Below are positions 7,672-16,941 of a stretch of DNA of 64,000 nucleotides, one piece after another; the stretch's first letter is position 1; every line of letters begins with the position of its first letter. The notes beneath the pieces were generated by a model, which was not told the origin of the DNA, ran no database searches, and saw only the letters and a program-made list of their open reading frames with translations. A program made the translations under genes and the position numbers. Source of the stretch: Aquamicrobium defluvii (GTDB lineage: Bacteria; Pseudomonadota; Alphaproteobacteria; Rhizobiales; Rhizobiaceae); the NCBI RefSeq assembly GCF_004363725.1, contig NZ_SNZF01000018.1, positions 1 through 64,000 of the forward strand, read 5' to 3'.

Positions 7672-7772
7672 TTCAAGCCCCCAGAGCGAGAGGAGGGCCG
7701 GGAGAGGGTGCCTCCGGACGGGTTGAGAGAGGGTCGTCCGGCTGCCGTCCCTTTCCCTCCAGGAGACCGATC

Positions 7773-8195
7773 ATGGCTTTGCCCGAACTTGCTTCTCAAT
7801 CCGCAACCCGTGTCCCCGACGCGCGCCGCATGGAGTTCCTGCCGCGCCTTTTCGGCCGGCGCCTGCTCATCATCGGCGAGCATGCCGTCTTCCGATTCAT
7901 GGAGATCCTCAGCCCCGCCGATTACGGCGGCGGGCTCTGGGATTTCTACGAACGCGCCGGCCAGCCGCTCTATCTCGCGCCGACATCAAAGCCCCGTTAC
8001 CTCCTGTTCTGCGAAGGCAACGGTTTCGAGGGCGAGGTCTCATGCGATGCGGCTGGGATCATCGCCACGCTCTTCGCCTTCTCGCATCTTTCCTTCCGCT
8101 ACGATGACGACGAACTCGCAGAGGGCTATGGCCGTCTCTACGAACATGCCGCCAATCACCCGGAGGCGGCGGCGATCTTCCAGGCCATCGACTGA
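7773..8195 (+). CDS. ardB: Antirestriction protein, ArdB/KlcA family
   Basis: 140 residues with the family pattern RMEFLPRLFGRRLLIIGEHAVFRFMEIL, then GGLWDFYERAGQPLYLAP, GNGFEGEVSCDAAGIIATLFAFSHL and a C-terminal HPEAAAIFQAID, matching KlcA/ArdB over nearly its whole length. These proteins protect incoming plasmid or ICE DNA from type I restriction without mimicking DNA, by a mechanism not fully settled. AGGAG precedes the ATG by about 8 bases. The gene stands alone, with a rho-independent terminator after it. Antirestriction on an element that itself carries several defence systems is consistent with protection during conjugative entry. Confidence 0.92.
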   Translation: MALPELASQSATRVPDARRMEFLPRLFGRRLLIIGEHAVFRFMEILSPADYGGGLWDFYERAGQPLYLAPTSKPRYLLFCEGNGFEGEVSCDAAGIIATLFAFSHLSFRYDDDELAEGYGRLYEHAANHPEAAAIFQAID

Positions 8196-8200
8196 AACCC

Positions 8201-8235
8201 ACAAGCGCCCAGCCTGACGGTCGGGCGCTTGTTTC
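8201..8235 (+). terminator. Rho-independent terminator after ardB
   Basis: ACAAGCGCCC (8201-8210) pairs with GGGCGCTTGT (8223-8232) across a 12-base loop, followed by a short T-run. It sits 5 bases after the ardB stop. Confidence 0.75.
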
Positions 8236-8353
8236 ATGCCTGCTTTCGCCACGGCTTCAGAGCGAGAGATGGGCCGGAAGGGGTTTGAGCCGGTGCGGTC
8301 GAGAGAGAGCGCTGCCCGGCTTGATCCTGACTTGCTCTCCCGAGGAATCCCCG

Positions 8354-11300
8354 ATGAACATGATTTCCGCATCCGCGGCGGCATCCGCCACCGCGCCGCT
8401 TCCGCTCGACCATGGCGCCGAGACCGCAGCCTGCGTTTTCACCGCTGCCGGTCTGCTGCTGCCGCATCTGGAACGCGGTCAGCGTGTCGACGCCGCCACG
8501 CTGCGCGGCGCGATGGAAGCGGGTTTCGGCGCTTCCGACGCTACCGGCGCATGGACCTGGAAGATCGCCTATGATGCCTGCGAGGCTGCGACCGTCCTCT
8601 TCCTGCGCAAATACGGCAATGTGCTTTTCCGTAAAGCCGCCTCGAAGTCGGCGATCCTGCCGCAGCTCGGCAAGATCTCCGGGCTTCTGCCGACGCATAC
8701 GCGCCGCTCGGAAGAAGCGCAGACCTTCCAGCAGTTCTCCACCCCGATCCCGCTCGGTTTCGCGGCGGTCACGGCGGCGGCGATCACGCCTGCCGACCGT
8801 GTGCTGGAGCCCTCGGCCGGCACCGGGCTCCTCGCCATCCTGGCCGAGATCGCCGGCGGCACGCTTCTCGTAAATGAACTGGCCGAGATGCGCGCCGGCC
8901 TGCTTTCCTCTCTCTTTCCGGCCCTTTCCGTTACCCGCTTCGACGCGGCCCAGATCGATGACCATCTCGATCCCTGCCTTGTCCCGACCGTCGTGCTGAT
9001 GAATCCACCGTTCTCGGTCATGGCCAATGTCGAGGGGCGCATGCGTGACGCCGCCTTTCGCCATGTCGCTTCAGCGCTGGCGCGTCTTGCGCCCGGCGGA
9101 CGGCTCGTGACCATCACCGGCGCGAGCTTCGCCCCCGATAATCCGGCGTGGACCGCCTCCTGGACCCGGCTGCAGGAACGCGGTCGCGTCACCTTTTCCG
9201 CCGCCATCGACGGCTCGGTCTATGCCAAGCAAGGCACCACTGTCCCGACCCGGCTCACGGTCATCGACAAGCTGCCGGCCGAAGATGCGGCGGTGTTTCC
9301 GGCAGCGCCTGGTGTCGCGCCGGACGTGGCCACGCTGATCGCCTGGCTAGCCGACCTGCTTCCCACGCGGCTGCCGGTCGATCCCGGCCTGACGGTGCCG
9401 GTCGCCCGACCCACCGCGCCCCGCACCGTGCGCGGCTACGTCAACCGCGCCGCGCGATCCGCGCCCGCCGCGCCCCTTGCGGAACCGGAGGCCGTGCCGG
9501 TCGCCTACGAGACCGTGGATTGGGAACCGGCCGAGGGCGGCGGCCTCTCCGACGCGATCTACGAGGAATACGGGCTTCAGACCATCCGCATCGACGGGGC
9601 GCAGGCGCATCCGACCCAGCTCGTGCAGTCGGCCTCGATGGCGAGCATCGCGCCGCCGAAGCCCAGCTATCGGCCGACGCTTCCCAACGACATTCTCGGC
9701 AAGCTGTCCGAGGCGCAGCTGGAGACCGTGATTTATGCGGGCGAGGCCCATGGGGGCTTCCTCGCCGGGGGCTGGACGATCGATGACACGCTCGACAATC
9801 TCGCCGCCGCGCCGGAGGATGCCGAGGGAGCAATCCGTTTCCGTCAGGGCTTCATGATCGGCGACGGCACCGGCGTCGGCAAGGGTCGGGAATCCGCCGC
9901 CATCATCCTCGACAACTGGATGCAGGGGCGGCGTAAGGCGATCTGGATCTCGAAATCCGACAAGCTGTTGGAGGACGCGCAACGTGACTGGTCGGCGCTC
10001 GGCATGGAGCGGCTGCTGGTCACGCCGCTGTCGCGATTCCCGCAAGGCAAGCCCATCACGCTGAACGAAGGCATCCTGTTTCTAACCTATGCCACGCTGC
10101 GCTCCGACGACCGCGGAGAAAGGATTTCCAGGGTCAGGCAGATCGTCGAATGGTTGGGTTCCGACTTCGATGGAGTGGTGATTTTCGACGAGGCGCATGC
10201 CATGGCCAATGCAGCAGGAGGCAGGGGAGAACGCGGCGATGTCGCCGCCTCGCAGCAGGGCCGTGCCGGGCTGCGCCTTCAACATGCCCTGCCGCAGGCC
10301 CGCGTGGCTTATGTCTCGGCCACCGGCGCCACCACCGTCCACAATCTCGCCTATGCGCAAAGGTTGGGCCTCTGGGGCGGCGAGGATTTCCCGTTCTCGA
10401 CCCGAGCCGAGTTCGTCGAGGCGATCGAGGCCGGCGGCGTTGCGGCGATGGAAGTGCTGGCCCGCGACCTGCGCGCCCTCGGCCTCTACACCGCCCGGTC
10501 CTTGTCCTTCAAAGGCGTCGAATACGAGTTGCTCGACCATGAGCTGACGCCGGAACAGGTCCGCATCTACGACAGCTATGCCGATGCCTTCAGCGTCATC
10601 CATAACAATCTCGATGCGGCGATGCAGGCCGCCAACATCACCGGCGGCGACGGCGGGTCCGGCACGTTGAACCGGCAGGCCAAATCCGCCGCCCGCTCGG
10701 CCTTCGAGAGCGCCAAGCAGCGGTTTTTCGGCCATTTGCTCACGTCCATGAAAACCCCGACGCTGATCCGGTCGATCACCAGCGATCTGGACGCGGGCCA
10801 TTCCTCCGTCATCCAGATCGTCTCGACCGGCGAAGCGCTGATGGAAAGGCGGCTGGCGGAGATCCCCACCGAGGAATGGGGCGATCTGAAAATGGACCTC
10901 TCACCTCGTGAATATGTCCTGGATTACCTCGCCCATTCCTTCCCGGTGCAGCTCTACGAGCCGTTCACAGATTCGGAGGGCAACCTGTCCTCACGCCCGG
11001 TCTATCGCGACGGCCAGCCGGTCGAGAGCCGCGAGGCCGTGGCCCGGCGCGACGAGATGATCGCAAGCCTCGCCAGCTTGCCGCCGGTTCCCGGCGCGCT
11101 CGACCAGATCATCCAGCATTTCGGCACCGACACGGTGGCCGAGGTGACGGGCCGCTCGCGCCGCATCGTCCGCAAGCGTGGCGTCACCATCGACCGGCTT
11201 GTCGTGGAAAGTCGTGCCGGTTCTGCCAATCTGGCCGAGACGCAAGCCTTCATGGATGATGCCAAGCGCGTGCTGGTGTTTTCTGACGCGGGCGGCACGG

Positions 11301-12703
11301 GCCGGTCGTATCACGCCGAACTGTCGGCGAAGAACACCCGGCTGCGTGTCCACTATCTCCTCGAAGCCGGGTGGAAGGCGGACGCCGCCATCCAGGGCCT
11401 CGGCCGCACGCATCGCACCAACCAGGCACAGCCGCCACTGTTCCGACCGATCTCGACCAATGTGAAGGCCGAGAAGCGCTTCCTCTCGACCATCGCCCGC
11501 CGTCTTGACACGCTGGGCGCGATTACGCGCGGCCAGCGTCAGACCGGTGGTCAGGGCCTGTTCCGCCCGGAAGATAACCTGGAATCGCATTACGCCCGTG
11601 ACGCGCTGCGCCAGCTTTATCTCCTGCTGGTGCGCGGCAAGGTCGACGGCTGCTCACTGGAGCGGTTCGAGGCTGCCACCGGGTTGAAGCTGATGGATGC
11701 GAACGGCATCAAGGACGATTTGCCGGCCATCACCACCTTCCTCAACCGGCTGCTGGCGCTGACCATCGAGCTTCAGGGCATCCTCTTCACCGCCTTCGAA
11801 CAACTTCTGACCGCCCGCATCGAGGGCGCCATCGCCTCCGGCACCTATGACGCCGGGCTGGAGACCCTGCGCGCCGAGAGCTTCACCGTCACCGACCGTC
11901 AGGTGATCTACACCCATCCCCGCACCGGGGCCGAGACCAGCCTGCTGACGATCACCGAACGCAAGCGCAACCGGCCCGTCATGCTCGATGCCGCCCTAGC
12001 GGAACTCGACGATCCGCGCGCGAAGCTCCTGATCAACGGACGCTCAGGCCGCGCGGCGGTGCAAATCCCCACCACCAGCGTCATGCTGGACGATGGCGAG
12101 ATCGAGCGCCGCGTCAGGCTGATCCGGCCGATGGAAGCACACAATATCCCCATCAGGATGATGGGCGAGACCCATTGGGTCGAGGCCGACCGGGACGCAT
12201 TCGCTGCGGCCTGGAATGCGGAACTTGCGGAGGTGCCGGAGTTCGCAGACAGCACCCTGCATATGGTGACGGGCTTGCTGCTGCCGATCTGGAAACGGCT
12301 GCCGAACGAGTCCACCCGCGTCTATCGCCTCCAGTCTGACGCGGGCGAGCGCATCATCGGCCGCAAGGTCTCCCCGGCCTGGGCCGCGAACGCGACCACG
12401 ACCGGCATCGCGAAGGTCACGCCGAAGGATGCTTTCGCGGCGCTGATGGAAGGCCGGACGATCCTCGATCTCTCCGAGGGCCTCCAGCTTCGCCGGGTCC
12501 GCGTCATGGGGGTGAACCGCATCGAGCTTTCCGGCTTCACCGACACCATGCGCCAGCGTCTCACGGCATACGGCCTCTTCCACGAGATCATCTCCTGGAA
12601 GCTGCGCATGTTCGTGCCAGTCGATGCCAGCGGACCCGCCGTGCTGGCCAAGCTCTTCGACCGCTGGCCGGTCGAGCGCATCGGTGAACGGGAGGCAGCC
12701 TGA
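8354..12703 (+). CDS. Strawberry-notch-like methylase/helicase fusion (1449 aa)
   Basis: A very large protein. The N-terminal part is a SAM-dependent methyltransferase fold: VLEPSAGTGLLAILAE at about residues 150-165, then the NPPF catalytic motif near 215 (VVLMNPPFSVM). Next comes an SF2-like strawberry-notch helicase: Walker A GTGVGKG near 505, DEAH box near 612 (VVIFDEAHAMA), and the helicase C-terminal domain with GLGRTHRTNQ near 1015 and ARRLDTLGAITRGQRQTGG. Such proteins are conserved in alphaproteobacterial ICEs and phages. Proposed roles are protecting or processing incoming single-stranded DNA; none is proven. The ATG at 8354 has GAGG upstream. The stop overlaps the next start by one base, so it is coupled to the Toprim gene. 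Confidence 0.9.
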   Translation: MNMISASAAASATAPLPLDHGAETAACVFTAAGLLLPHLERGQRVDAATLRGAMEAGFGASDATGAWTWKIAYDACEAATVLFLRKYGNVLFRKAASKSAILPQLGKISGLLPTHTRRSEEAQTFQQFSTPIPLGFAAVTAAAITPADRVLEPSAGTGLLAILAEIAGGTLLVNELAEMRAGLLSSLFPALSVTRFDAAQIDDHLDPCLVPTVVLMNPPFSVMANVEGRMRDAAFRHVASALARLAPGGRLVTITGASFAPDNPAWTASWTRLQERGRVTFSAAIDGSVYAKQGTTVPTRLTVIDKLPAEDAAVFPAAPGVAPDVATLIAWLADLLPTRLPVDPGLTVPVARPTAPRTVRGYVNRAARSAPAAPLAEPEAVPVAYETVDWEPAEGGGLSDAIYEEYGLQTIRIDGAQAHPTQLVQSASMASIAPPKPSYRPTLPNDILGKLSEAQLETVIYAGEAHGGFLAGGWTIDDTLDNLAAAPEDAEGAIRFRQGFMIGDGTGVGKGRESAAIILDNWMQGRRKAIWISKSDKLLEDAQRDWSALGMERLLVTPLSRFPQGKPITLNEGILFLTYATLRSDDRGERISRVRQIVEWLGSDFDGVVIFDEAHAMANAAGGRGERGDVAASQQGRAGLRLQHALPQARVAYVSATGATTVHNLAYAQRLGLWGGEDFPFSTRAEFVEAIEAGGVAAMEVLARDLRALGLYTARSLSFKGVEYELLDHELTPEQVRIYDSYADAFSVIHNNLDAAMQAANITGGDGGSGTLNRQAKSAARSAFESAKQRFFGHLLTSMKTPTLIRSITSDLDAGHSSVIQIVSTGEALMERRLAEIPTEEWGDLKMDLSPREYVLDYLAHSFPVQLYEPFTDSEGNLSSRPVYRDGQPVESREAVARRDEMIASLASLPPVPGALDQIIQHFGTDTVAEVTGRSRRIVRKRGVTIDRLVVESRAGSANLAETQAFMDDAKRVLVFSDAGGTGRSYHAELSAKNTRLRVHYLLEAGWKADAAIQGLGRTHRTNQAQPPLFRPISTNVKAEKRFLSTIARRLDTLGAITRGQRQTGGQGLFRPEDNLESHYARDALRQLYLLLVRGKVDGCSLERFEAATGLKLMDANGIKDDLPAITTFLNRLLALTIELQGILFTAFEQLLTARIEGAIASGTYDAGLETLRAESFTVTDRQVIYTHPRTGAETSLLTITERKRNRPVMLDAALAELDDPRAKLLINGRSGRAAVQIPTTSVMLDDGEIERRVRLIRPMEAHNIPIRMMGETHWVEADRDAFAAAWNAELAEVPEFADSTLHMVTGLLLPIWKRLPNESTRVYRLQSDAGERIIGRKVSPAWAANATTTGIAKVTPKDAFAALMEGRTILDLSEGLQLRRVRVMGVNRIELSGFTDTMRQRLTAYGLFHEIISWKLRMFVPVDASGPAVLAKLFDRWPVERIGEREAA

Positions 12704-13746
12704 TGCCGCGTCACGACGCCTCCGAACTGGCGACCCGTCTCGGCCGAGAGGCCGAGGCGGTCTGCCGCCACTATCTCTCGTCCGGCCACCGCGCCGGGCG
12801 ATATTGGCTGGTCGGCGATGTGCAGAACACTCCTGGCCGCTCGATGTTCGTGCGCCTGACCGGCCCGGGTTCCGGCAAGGGCGCGGCGGGGAAATGGACC
12901 GACATGGCCACCGGGGAGCATGGCGATCTGCTCGACGTCATCCGCGAGGCGCTTGGCCTTGTCGACTTCAAGGACGTGGCCGAGGAAGCGCGCCGTTTCC
13001 TTGCCCTCCCGCATCCTGAACCGGAGAAGACGAGGACGCCGACCGGCAGCACATCCAGCAGCGTGCCCGGTTCGCCTGAAGCGTCGCGCCGCCTCTTCGC
13101 CATGGCGCAGCCGATCCACGGCACCCTTGCGGCGATCTACCTCAACGGGCGGGCGATCACCTCCCTCTCGGACACCACCGCGCTGCGCTACCATCCGAGG
13201 TGCTACTATAGACCCGACGAGTCTTCACCCACCGAGATCCGGCCGGCACTCGTTGCCGCCGTCACCGATCTTGCGGGCCAGCAGACCGGCGCGCATCGCA
13301 CCTGGCTCGCCCCGGACGGTTCCGGCAAGGCGGCTGTCGAAACACCGCGGCGGGCGATGGGCGTCCTTCTCGGGCACGCTGTCCGCTTCGGAACCGCCGC
13401 TGAGGTTCTCGCCGCCGGCGAGGGCATCGAGACCGTGCTGTCGCCCCGTCAGGTTCTGCCCCGCATGCCGATGCTGGCGGCGCTTTCGGCCGCTCACCTC
13501 GCTGCCATCCTGTTCCCGCCGTCGCTGCGCCGGCTCTATGTCGTCAGGGATCGCGACCCGGCCGGGGACGGTGCAAGAGACGGCCTGGCCGCCAGAGCAG
13601 AGAGCCTCGGGATCGAGGCGATGTCGCTCACGCCGCTCAACGGCGATTTCAACGATGATCTGCGACGCCACGGCGCCGATGCCCTCCGGGCGCGTCTGAA
13701 GGATCAGCTTCATCCTGAAGACGTCCGCCGTTTCATGGCGGGGTGA
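12703..13746 (+). CDS. Toprim-domain primase-like protein
   Basis: 347 residues. The N-terminal region (about 40-105) has the pattern of a DUF7146/CHC2-like partial zinc-less primase domain (RYWLVGDVQNTPGRSMFVRL...KWTDMATGEHGDLLDVI). The C-terminal Toprim domain carries Glu in AGEGIETVLS (about 246) and the DxD in VVRDRDPAGDGARDGL (about 284-286). Toprim enzymes make or break phosphodiester bonds, as in DnaG primases. It directly follows the strawberry-notch gene (TGATG overlap), a pairing common in ICEs. Together they could form a helicase-primase-like unit for element replication or complementary-strand synthesis after transfer; that role is inference. Confidence 0.88.
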   Translation: MPRHDASELATRLGREAEAVCRHYLSSGHRAGRYWLVGDVQNTPGRSMFVRLTGPGSGKGAAGKWTDMATGEHGDLLDVIREALGLVDFKDVAEEARRFLALPHPEPEKTRTPTGSTSSSVPGSPEASRRLFAMAQPIHGTLAAIYLNGRAITSLSDTTALRYHPRCYYRPDESSPTEIRPALVAAVTDLAGQQTGAHRTWLAPDGSGKAAVETPRRAMGVLLGHAVRFGTAAEVLAAGEGIETVLSPRQVLPRMPMLAALSAAHLAAILFPPSLRRLYVVRDRDPAGDGARDGLAARAESLGIEAMSLTPLNGDFNDDLRRHGADALRARLKDQLHPEDVRRFMAG

Positions 13747-14084
13747 TAGTGTGATCGGTCCCGGAGGCGCGGCCCAGCGTCATCCTCTGCCGGTTTCAGT
13801 CTTTCGCCATCGGCAGGTGCATCCATCGTCGGAGAGTCCCGCGCCCACGGCCTTCGGAGAGGGCGATCGGCGCACAAACGGGCCGGGCAGGCAATGGCCG
13901 GGTTTGGACTATTTTCCGCCGGCGGGGACGAACCCCGCCTTTGCATCGCGAAAGTCAAAATAGCCCACCCCCGGCCATCAAGGCCCTCGCGGAGCGGGCG
14001 AGGGCTGCCAACCCGTCCCGCCCGTGCGCTTCGACGCCTGCGAAGGCCGCGATGGGCGCGGTCTCCAGACGAAGGACGCTCCCG
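13747..14084. other. 338-bp gap with no recognisable gene
   Basis: Between the Toprim and DUF2493 genes. Short frames are present, but none has a ribosome binding site or protein-like composition. The second half is a GC-rich segment with repeated CCCGCC/GGCGGG blocks and the leader GAAGGA before the ATG at 14085. It probably holds the promoter and leader of the next gene. Confidence 0.5.
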
Positions 14085-15020
14085 ATGACGAACGAAACCT
14101 ATTCCGCAGGCGACGAGCCGGTCCACACCTCCTCCCAGACCGATCACACCCTCACCGAACTCCAGCTCTACGGCTGGCGCCCGTTCCAGGACGAACCCGA
14201 TCCGAGGCCGCTGCCCGAGGGCAACACCGTCGCCGCCGCCGTCACCGACATCTTCGACGCCCTCGTCGCGACGCTCGGCGACACCCGCTTAGAGCCCGAC
14301 CTCGAAGAGCTGCTCTGGGGGACCGTCAATCTCTTCCACCGCGCCACCGGCCGGGTGGAGCGCGATCTCGACGACAACGAGCAGGCGCAGCGCCGGCTTC
14401 AGCGGGAACAGGACGGCAGCGAGGTCAAGTCGGTCGAACTCGAACGCCTCACGGCCGAGGGGCAGAGCCTGATCGAACGGCGCGCCAGCATGGAACTCTT
14501 CCGCGACCTCGCGGCCGAGGCTTTCGAGCACCACACCGGCAGTGCCTGGCGGCCGCGCAGCGGCTCGATGGTCAACCATCGCAACCTGACCGCCGCGATG
14601 ATCGACAGCCGCGACTTCCTTGCCGCGAAGCGCCGGGCCGAGACCGAGGTGATGCTGCCCGCCGGCCCGAAGGTTGCCGTGACTGGCGGCGCGGACTTCA
14701 ACGATCACCGCCTGATCTGGGCGAAGCTCGATCAGGTCCATGCCAAGCACCCCGAGATGGTGCTGCTGCACGGCGGGTCGCCGAAGGGAGCCGAATTGAT
14801 CGCTTCCCGTTGGGCAGATCACCGCAAGGTGCCCCAGGTCGCCTTCCGGCCCGACTGGACCAAGCACGCCAAGGCGGCGCCGTTCAAGCGAAACGATGCC
14901 ATGCTGGACGTGCTGCCGGTCGGCGTCCTCGTCTTCCCCGGCACCGGGATTCAGGAGAATCTCGCCGACAAGGCCCGCAAGCTCGGCATCCCGGTCATGA
15001 AGTTCGACGGCGGCGCGTAA
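14085..15020 (+). CDS. DUF2493 (SLOG-superfamily, YspA-type) domain protein (311 aa)
   Basis: The N-terminal two thirds are helical and charged (about residues 85-180, with ERDLDDNEQAQRRLQREQDGSEVKSVELERL suggesting a coiled coil). The C-terminal domain, from about 195, is DUF2493: KVAVTGGADFNDHRLIWAKLDQ, then MVLLHGGSPKGAELIASRWAD and VLVFPGTGIQENLADKARKLGIPV. This Rossmann-like SLOG fold is expected to bind a nucleotide or nucleotide-derived ligand. Members are widespread in ICEs next to strawberry-notch genes; their role is unknown. The start at 14085 is the first Met followed by conserved-looking sequence. A double hairpin overlaps the stop codon. Confidence 0.88.
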   Translation: MTNETYSAGDEPVHTSSQTDHTLTELQLYGWRPFQDEPDPRPLPEGNTVAAAVTDIFDALVATLGDTRLEPDLEELLWGTVNLFHRATGRVERDLDDNEQAQRRLQREQDGSEVKSVELERLTAEGQSLIERRASMELFRDLAAEAFEHHTGSAWRPRSGSMVNHRNLTAAMIDSRDFLAAKRRAETEVMLPAGPKVAVTGGADFNDHRLIWAKLDQVHAKHPEMVLLHGGSPKGAELIASRWADHRKVPQVAFRPDWTKHAKAAPFKRNDAMLDVLPVGVLVFPGTGIQENLADKARKLGIPVMKFDGGA

Positions 15021-15049
15021 GCGCCGCCGCCTGGCGGCTTTCGGCCGCC
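15009..15049 (+). terminator. Tandem hairpins at the end of the DUF2493 gene
   Basis: Stem GGCGGCGC/GCGCCGCC (15009-15016 and 15021-15028, loop GTAA containing the stop) is followed by stem GGCGGC/GCCGCC (15033-15038 and 15044-15049, loop TTTCG). There is no long T-tract. A termination or 3'-protection role is likely. Confidence 0.5.
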
Positions 15050-15180
15050 GATACTTGACAAGATGCAAGGCCGCGCCTTTGATGGAACATCCTTGCAGAA
15101 CCGGCGAAGCAGCATAGTCGCAGGCGGAGCGCATCTCCCGGCAGCCTGTCGTGATCCCCAACCGTTCTCTGGAGGTTTCC

Positions 15181-15597
15181 ATGACGCTGATCCTGCTCGC
15201 CATCTCGCTCACCATCGCGGCCTGCGTGATCGCCTGGAATCTCGCGATCTATGCCTTGCCCGTCATGGCAGCCATCACGGCCGCGCAATATGCCTGGGGC
15301 GCGGGCGCCGGGGTCGTGATGTCCGGCCTCATGGCCATCGGCGCCGCCGTGCTCTCGATCGCGCTTGTGATCGTGACTCTTGGCTTCGCGAAGAACCCGG
15401 CCCTGCGGCTCATTGCGCTCGCTCTCTTCGCCGTGCCCGCCGTCATCGCCGGCTATGCCCTTGTCTATGGCATCACCAAGAACGCCATCGACTCGGGGCT
15501 GGTTCTCAACCTGTTCGGCGGCATGGGCGGTCTCGTCATCGGCATCTCGGCCATCGTCAATCTGAACGCCCTCGGCGAGTCGGTGTTCTCGCGCTGA
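15181..15597 (+). CDS. Small polytopic membrane protein (138 aa)
   Basis: ATG at 15181 with GGAGG 6 bases upstream. The sequence is dominated by hydrophobic segments, about four transmembrane helices (roughly residues 2-22, 25-48, 52-72, 75-100), followed by a Gly-rich fifth hydrophobic stretch (LVLNLFGGMGGLVIGISAIV). Only a few charged residues separate them. I do not recognise the family. Comparable small membrane proteins occur in this position in related ICEs; they might act in entry exclusion or membrane association, but there is no direct evidence. It stands alone, with noncoding DNA on both sides. Confidence 0.75.
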   Translation: MTLILLAISLTIAACVIAWNLAIYALPVMAAITAAQYAWGAGAGVVMSGLMAIGAAVLSIALVIVTLGFAKNPALRLIALALFAVPAVIAGYALVYGITKNAIDSGLVLNLFGGMGGLVIGISAIVNLNALGESVFSR

Positions 15598-16299
15598 AAC
15601 GGCAGACGCGATCAGCCACTTCTGAGGAAGGCCGGCAGCTTGCGCCGCCGAGCCCCGGTCGTTTCGCCCAAGACGGAAAAGCAGTTCGTCGCAGCATGTC
15701 ACCATCGCACCCGGTCTGCTTCTCGCGGCGCTTGAAATGGTCTGCGGTGCGAACCGCGGTCCCGTGCGGTCGATGCCCCGCTGCATCGGTCCACGTCGTT
15801 TCGTGGGGCCTTCGCGAACACCTTCCTTGTCCCTTCACGATGCTGAGGGACCGAGCCTTTGGCCGATGAAGCAGGGCGGCGCCATACCGGACCTGAGAAC
15901 CCGATAGCCTGTCCGATCACATCGCGGATGACATGGCCTTCCGGCGGCGGACACGACGGTGACCGGCAAAGACGGTTGAAGGAGTGCCATGCCGGTGGTC
16001 TCGGTTCGCATGGGGCCTGCCTGGTCGCTGTCGCCAGCAAGGACGATGGTTCTGCTGTGCGTCCCCGATCTGCTTTCGAAAGCACCATCCCTCCGCCTGA
16101 CTGATCCCCTAAGTCCGTTCGGCTTCCACCAGCAACCCCCGCGGCTCCCAGCCGTGTTGCCGCGCAAACGCGGCTGCCCGCCCCACCTGGGGCCTTAGGG
16201 GCAAGCTGCCGCAAGGGCGGCAGTTGCGGGAGTCTTCCGACGGCCTTGGCCGGGTCTCGTCGGAGGGACGGTCCCTCCGAGGAGCAACGGAGACCTACA
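15598..16299. other. 702-bp region without a convincing gene
   Basis: Reading frames here are short, lack ribosome binding sites and differ in composition from the neighbours. The 3' part contains several short inverted repeats, for example CTGCCGC...GCGGCAG around 16205-16230 and the GGAGGGA hairpin before ssb. It may contain the ssb promoter, a degraded gene, or a cis-acting site such as oriT. Nothing is decisive. Confidence 0.5.
16261..16279 (+). promoter_or_regulatory. Hairpin in the ssb leader
   Basis: CGGAGGGACGGTCCCTCCG is an almost perfect inverted repeat (8-bp arms, 3-base loop). It ends right before the AGGAG-like sequence that precedes the ssb ATG at 16300. It could modulate translation of ssb or mark a protein-binding site. 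Confidence 0.5.
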
Positions 16300-16701
16300 A
16301 TGCAGAACATCGTCATCCTCGCCGGCAACATCGGTCAGGCCCCCGAAACCCGCACCACCCAGGGCGGCACCGGCATCACCCACTTCACCCTGGCCACCTC
16401 GCGCCCCCGCTATTCGGAAGGCCGCGTCCTGCGCGACGAGAACGGCTATCGGGTCCAGGACACCGAATGGCACCGCATCACCTGCTTCAACGGCCTCGGC
16501 AAGACGGTCCAGCAGCATTGCGACAAGGGCATGAAGGTTCTGGTACGCGGCCGCATCCACTACACCAAATGGACCGATGCCGCCGGGGTCGATCGCTACG
16601 GCTGCGAGATCATCGCCGAGACGGTCGATTTCCTGAGCCGGACGAAGCAGACCGAGAACGACGACGGCAAGTTCATCGACGACGATGACATTCCGTTCTG
16701 A
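16300..16701 (+). CDS. ssb: Single-stranded DNA-binding protein
   Basis: 133 residues. The OB-fold starts MQNIVILAGNIGQAPETRTTQGGTGITHFTLATSRP and continues DTEWHRITCFNGLGKTVQQHCDKGMKVLVRGRI. It ends in an acidic tail with the conserved tip DDDDIPF, which recruits partner proteins in SSBs. The length is slightly short for bacterial SSB because the linker is almost absent, as is common for plasmid/ICE-encoded SSBs. These coat incoming single-stranded transfer DNA and support replication. The in-frame codons upstream of 16300 are not conserved. It is followed by a rho-independent terminator. Confidence 0.95.
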   Translation: MQNIVILAGNIGQAPETRTTQGGTGITHFTLATSRPRYSEGRVLRDENGYRVQDTEWHRITCFNGLGKTVQQHCDKGMKVLVRGRIHYTKWTDAAGVDRYGCEIIAETVDFLSRTKQTENDDGKFIDDDDIPF

Positions 16702-16715
16702 TCGGGAACCCGAGG

Positions 16716-16742
16716 CCCGGCGGCGCAAGCCGCCGGGTTTCC
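16716..16742 (+). terminator. Rho-independent terminator of ssb
   Basis: CCCGGCGGC (16716-16724), loop GCAA, GCCGCCGGG (16729-16737), then TTT. It lies 15 bases after the ssb stop. Confidence 0.8.
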
Positions 16743-16923
16743 CTCCTGCTTCACCGGATCGCGCCCGCCGCTTCTGGCAAGGTCCAGCGACCGAATCAGA
16801 CGGGCATGGACGGGAGCGTCGTCTCTCTATCCTTGATAATTGCACCTGAATTTCGGCTGGTGCTCACAGCGAGAACGACTATTATAGCCGTAGTTCTGGA
16901 GTGCGTGCATATCCCGGTGGGAG

Positions 16924-16941
16924 GTGATCATGTATGATCAC
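16924..16941 (+). promoter_or_regulatory. Perfect palindrome over the XRE gene start, candidate autoregulatory operator
   Basis: GTGATCATGTATGATCAC has two 8-bp arms around a GT centre and includes the start codon of the XRE gene (ATG at 16934). An HTH dimer bound here could block transcription or translation initiation of its own gene. The region upstream (16830-16900) is AT-rich and promoter-like. Confidence 0.5.
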
